Assembly (NCBI RefSeq): GCF_000185725.2
Contig: NZ_KI391954.1
Location: forward strand, 62,001-126,000
Direction of reading: 5' to 3'
Origin: Segniliparus rugosus ATCC BAA-974
Lineage (GTDB): Bacteria; Actinomycetota; Actinomycetes; Mycobacteriales; Mycobacteriaceae
DNA: 64,000 nt
Below the pieces are notes generated by a model. It searched no databases. It was not told the DNA's origin and saw only the letters and a list, made by a program, of their open reading frames with translations. Position 1 is the first letter of the stretch. Each line of letters opens with the position of its first letter. Shown in pieces: positions 63,521 to 64,000 of the stretch. The position numbers and the translations under genes are program-made.

Positions 63521-63576
63521 GGCATGCCTCCTGTGCTTCTTCGCGCTGGCTTGGGTGATTCACAGCCTATAGTAAA

Positions 63577-63591
63577 TGAAAATCATTTGCA
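63577..63591. promoter_or_regulatory. Zur/Fur-type box controlling the 14.7-kb operon
   Basis: TGAAAATCATTTGCA: 7-1-7 inverted repeat with one mismatch (TGAAAAT-C-ATTTGCA), close to the mycobacterial Zur (FurB) consensus TGAAAATnATTTTCA. Read on the minus strand, a possible -10 TACTAT lies at 63575-63570 directly beside it, so bound repressor would block the promoter. The DtxR/IdeR consensus is absent. Confidence 0.65.
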
Positions 63592-63659
63592 ATAAATTTG
63601 GCCGAGAAACCCGAAGGGGAGGCGCGTCCTCGTCGCGGAGGCGGGCGCTCATCAAGCTC

Positions 63660-63701
63660 ATGGCGATGGCGATGGCGATGGCGATGGCGATGGCGATGGC
63701 G
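63660..63701 (+). repeat. Hexanucleotide tandem repeat (ATGGCG)7
   Basis: Seven perfect ATGGCG units followed by ATGCGG. Frames read Met-Ala on plus, or His-Arg repeats on minus. Such short repeats change copy number easily and here lie between divergent promoters. Confidence 0.9.
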
Positions 63702-63932
63702 ATGCGGGGCGGCGGCTAGCCCACGCCCTTGTCTCCCGGCGGCAGGCTGCGGCGACCGCTTCGACCTCGCGCGGGGTCCGCGCGCCCCAGCCGCGCAGCA
63801 TGGCGCGGCCCGCGCAAGCCGCTCGCGCCGGGGCGGCGGCTCCGTGTTGCGCAATCGTGGAAATTCCACAAAAGTGGGACAAGTCATGGATTTCGATCAC
63901 TCAATGTGAGGTAACTCGGTTATACTCACCAC

Positions 63933-64000
63933 ATGTCCCGTTATGCGATCCGCGATCACATCTCGACCCTCGACCCCGAGTCGGACTACGAAGAAATAGC
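63933..64000 (+). CDS. N-terminus of a putative MpaB/DUF2236-type oxygenase (3' end outside window)
   Basis: Only 22 codons visible: MSRYAIRDHISTLDPESD then YEEIA. This resembles the start of mycobacterial DUF2236 proteins (S/TRYxxRDxIAxLDPExDY). Divergent from the Zur-box operon. Assignment is tentative. Confidence 0.45.
   Translation, partial: MSRYAIRDHISTLDPESDYEEI

Larger units (their letters stand above)
63521..63932. other. Divergent intergenic region
   Basis: 412 bp holding the Zur-like box, a hexanucleotide repeat and, on the plus side, a -10-like TATACT at 63921-63926 eight bases before ATG 63933, suggesting a leaderless or short-leader message. No supported gene inside. Confidence 0.6.

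Noticed and set aside
60282..63563. Single 1093-aa minus-strand protein
   Set aside because: Arises by running the epimerase frame back through other genes; only the last 326 codons and the MSLIDTL segment are real coding sequence.
61286..63595. 769-aa open frame on the plus strand
   Set aside because: Antisense to the GNAT-like and membrane genes; low-complexity Arg/Asp/Gly translation.
63660..63701. CRISPR-like array
   Set aside because: Units are 6 bp and contiguous without spacers; it is a microsatellite.

Overview
The window is high-GC and densely packed, with overlapping ATGA/GTGA gene junctions. It carries type VII secretion (EccC, several WXG100 proteins, a PE/PPE pair), an EspR-like regulator and a stand-alone TNT toxin domain. 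Together these point to a mycolic-acid actinomycete of the order Mycobacteriales. A small-genome genus such as Segniliparus would fit, but that is inference from gene content only.

Layout. 1-8.3 kb: 3' end of the ESX ATPase gene eccC, a CD225-like membrane protein, paired fluoride channels, a short TNT toxin with a candidate immunity gene, DUF2461, an M20 amidohydrolase and tRNA-Arg(CCT). 8.3-25.7 kb: an accessory island. It begins with a degenerate tyrosine recombinase coupled to a DDE transposase, then phage-type regulators (double-HTH protein, frameshifted BRO-N antirepressor, small HTH protein). Next come an operon of small proteins (secreted S1 protease, two degenerate Doc-like proteins, HicB-like protein), a type VII toxin operon (two WXG100 proteins, a deaminase toxin, a candidate immunity protein) and an AIPR-type phage-defence gene. 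The island ends near an inverted 36-nt copy of the tRNA-Arg anticodon region. A shared operator-like palindrome lies before both the double-HTH gene and the AIPR gene.

25.7-31.2 kb: zinc-ribbon/SPFH (YdjG/YdjI-like) genes, an esxA/esxB-like pair and a membrane-anchored HTH protein. 31.3-32.7 kb: DEAD-box helicase. 32.9-39 kb: permease, two DUF1989 proteins (CgdA/CgdB-like), a urea/guanidine carboxylase core that lacks its biotin carboxylase and biotin carrier domains, and a TetR regulator, with two matching palindromic operators in front of the permease. 39-40.2 kb: MFS exporter. 40.3-45.7 kb: a compact biosynthetic cluster built on an AvrD-family enzyme, KAS III, ACP, phosphatase and FAD monooxygenase. 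46.5-48.6 kb: EspR-like regulator, 7-8 TM protein and ImmA-type protease.

48.8-63.5 kb: fifteen minus-strand genes, almost all overlapping, behaving as one operon. They encode membrane and acyltransferase proteins, an NAD epimerase, a desaturase, the diaminobutyrate aminotransferase/decarboxylase pair that makes 1,3-diaminopropane, a lipoprotein, an ABC exporter, ACP, a fatty acyl-AMP ligase, PE and PPE. A Zur/Fur-type 7-1-7 palindrome sits just upstream. I read this as a candidate zinc-starvation lipid-amine pathway (possibly a zincophore or envelope lipid) joined to its own export and PE/PPE genes. It is the most interesting system in the window. Four genes carry single-base frameshifts or degenerate catalytic motifs, and these are flagged individually.
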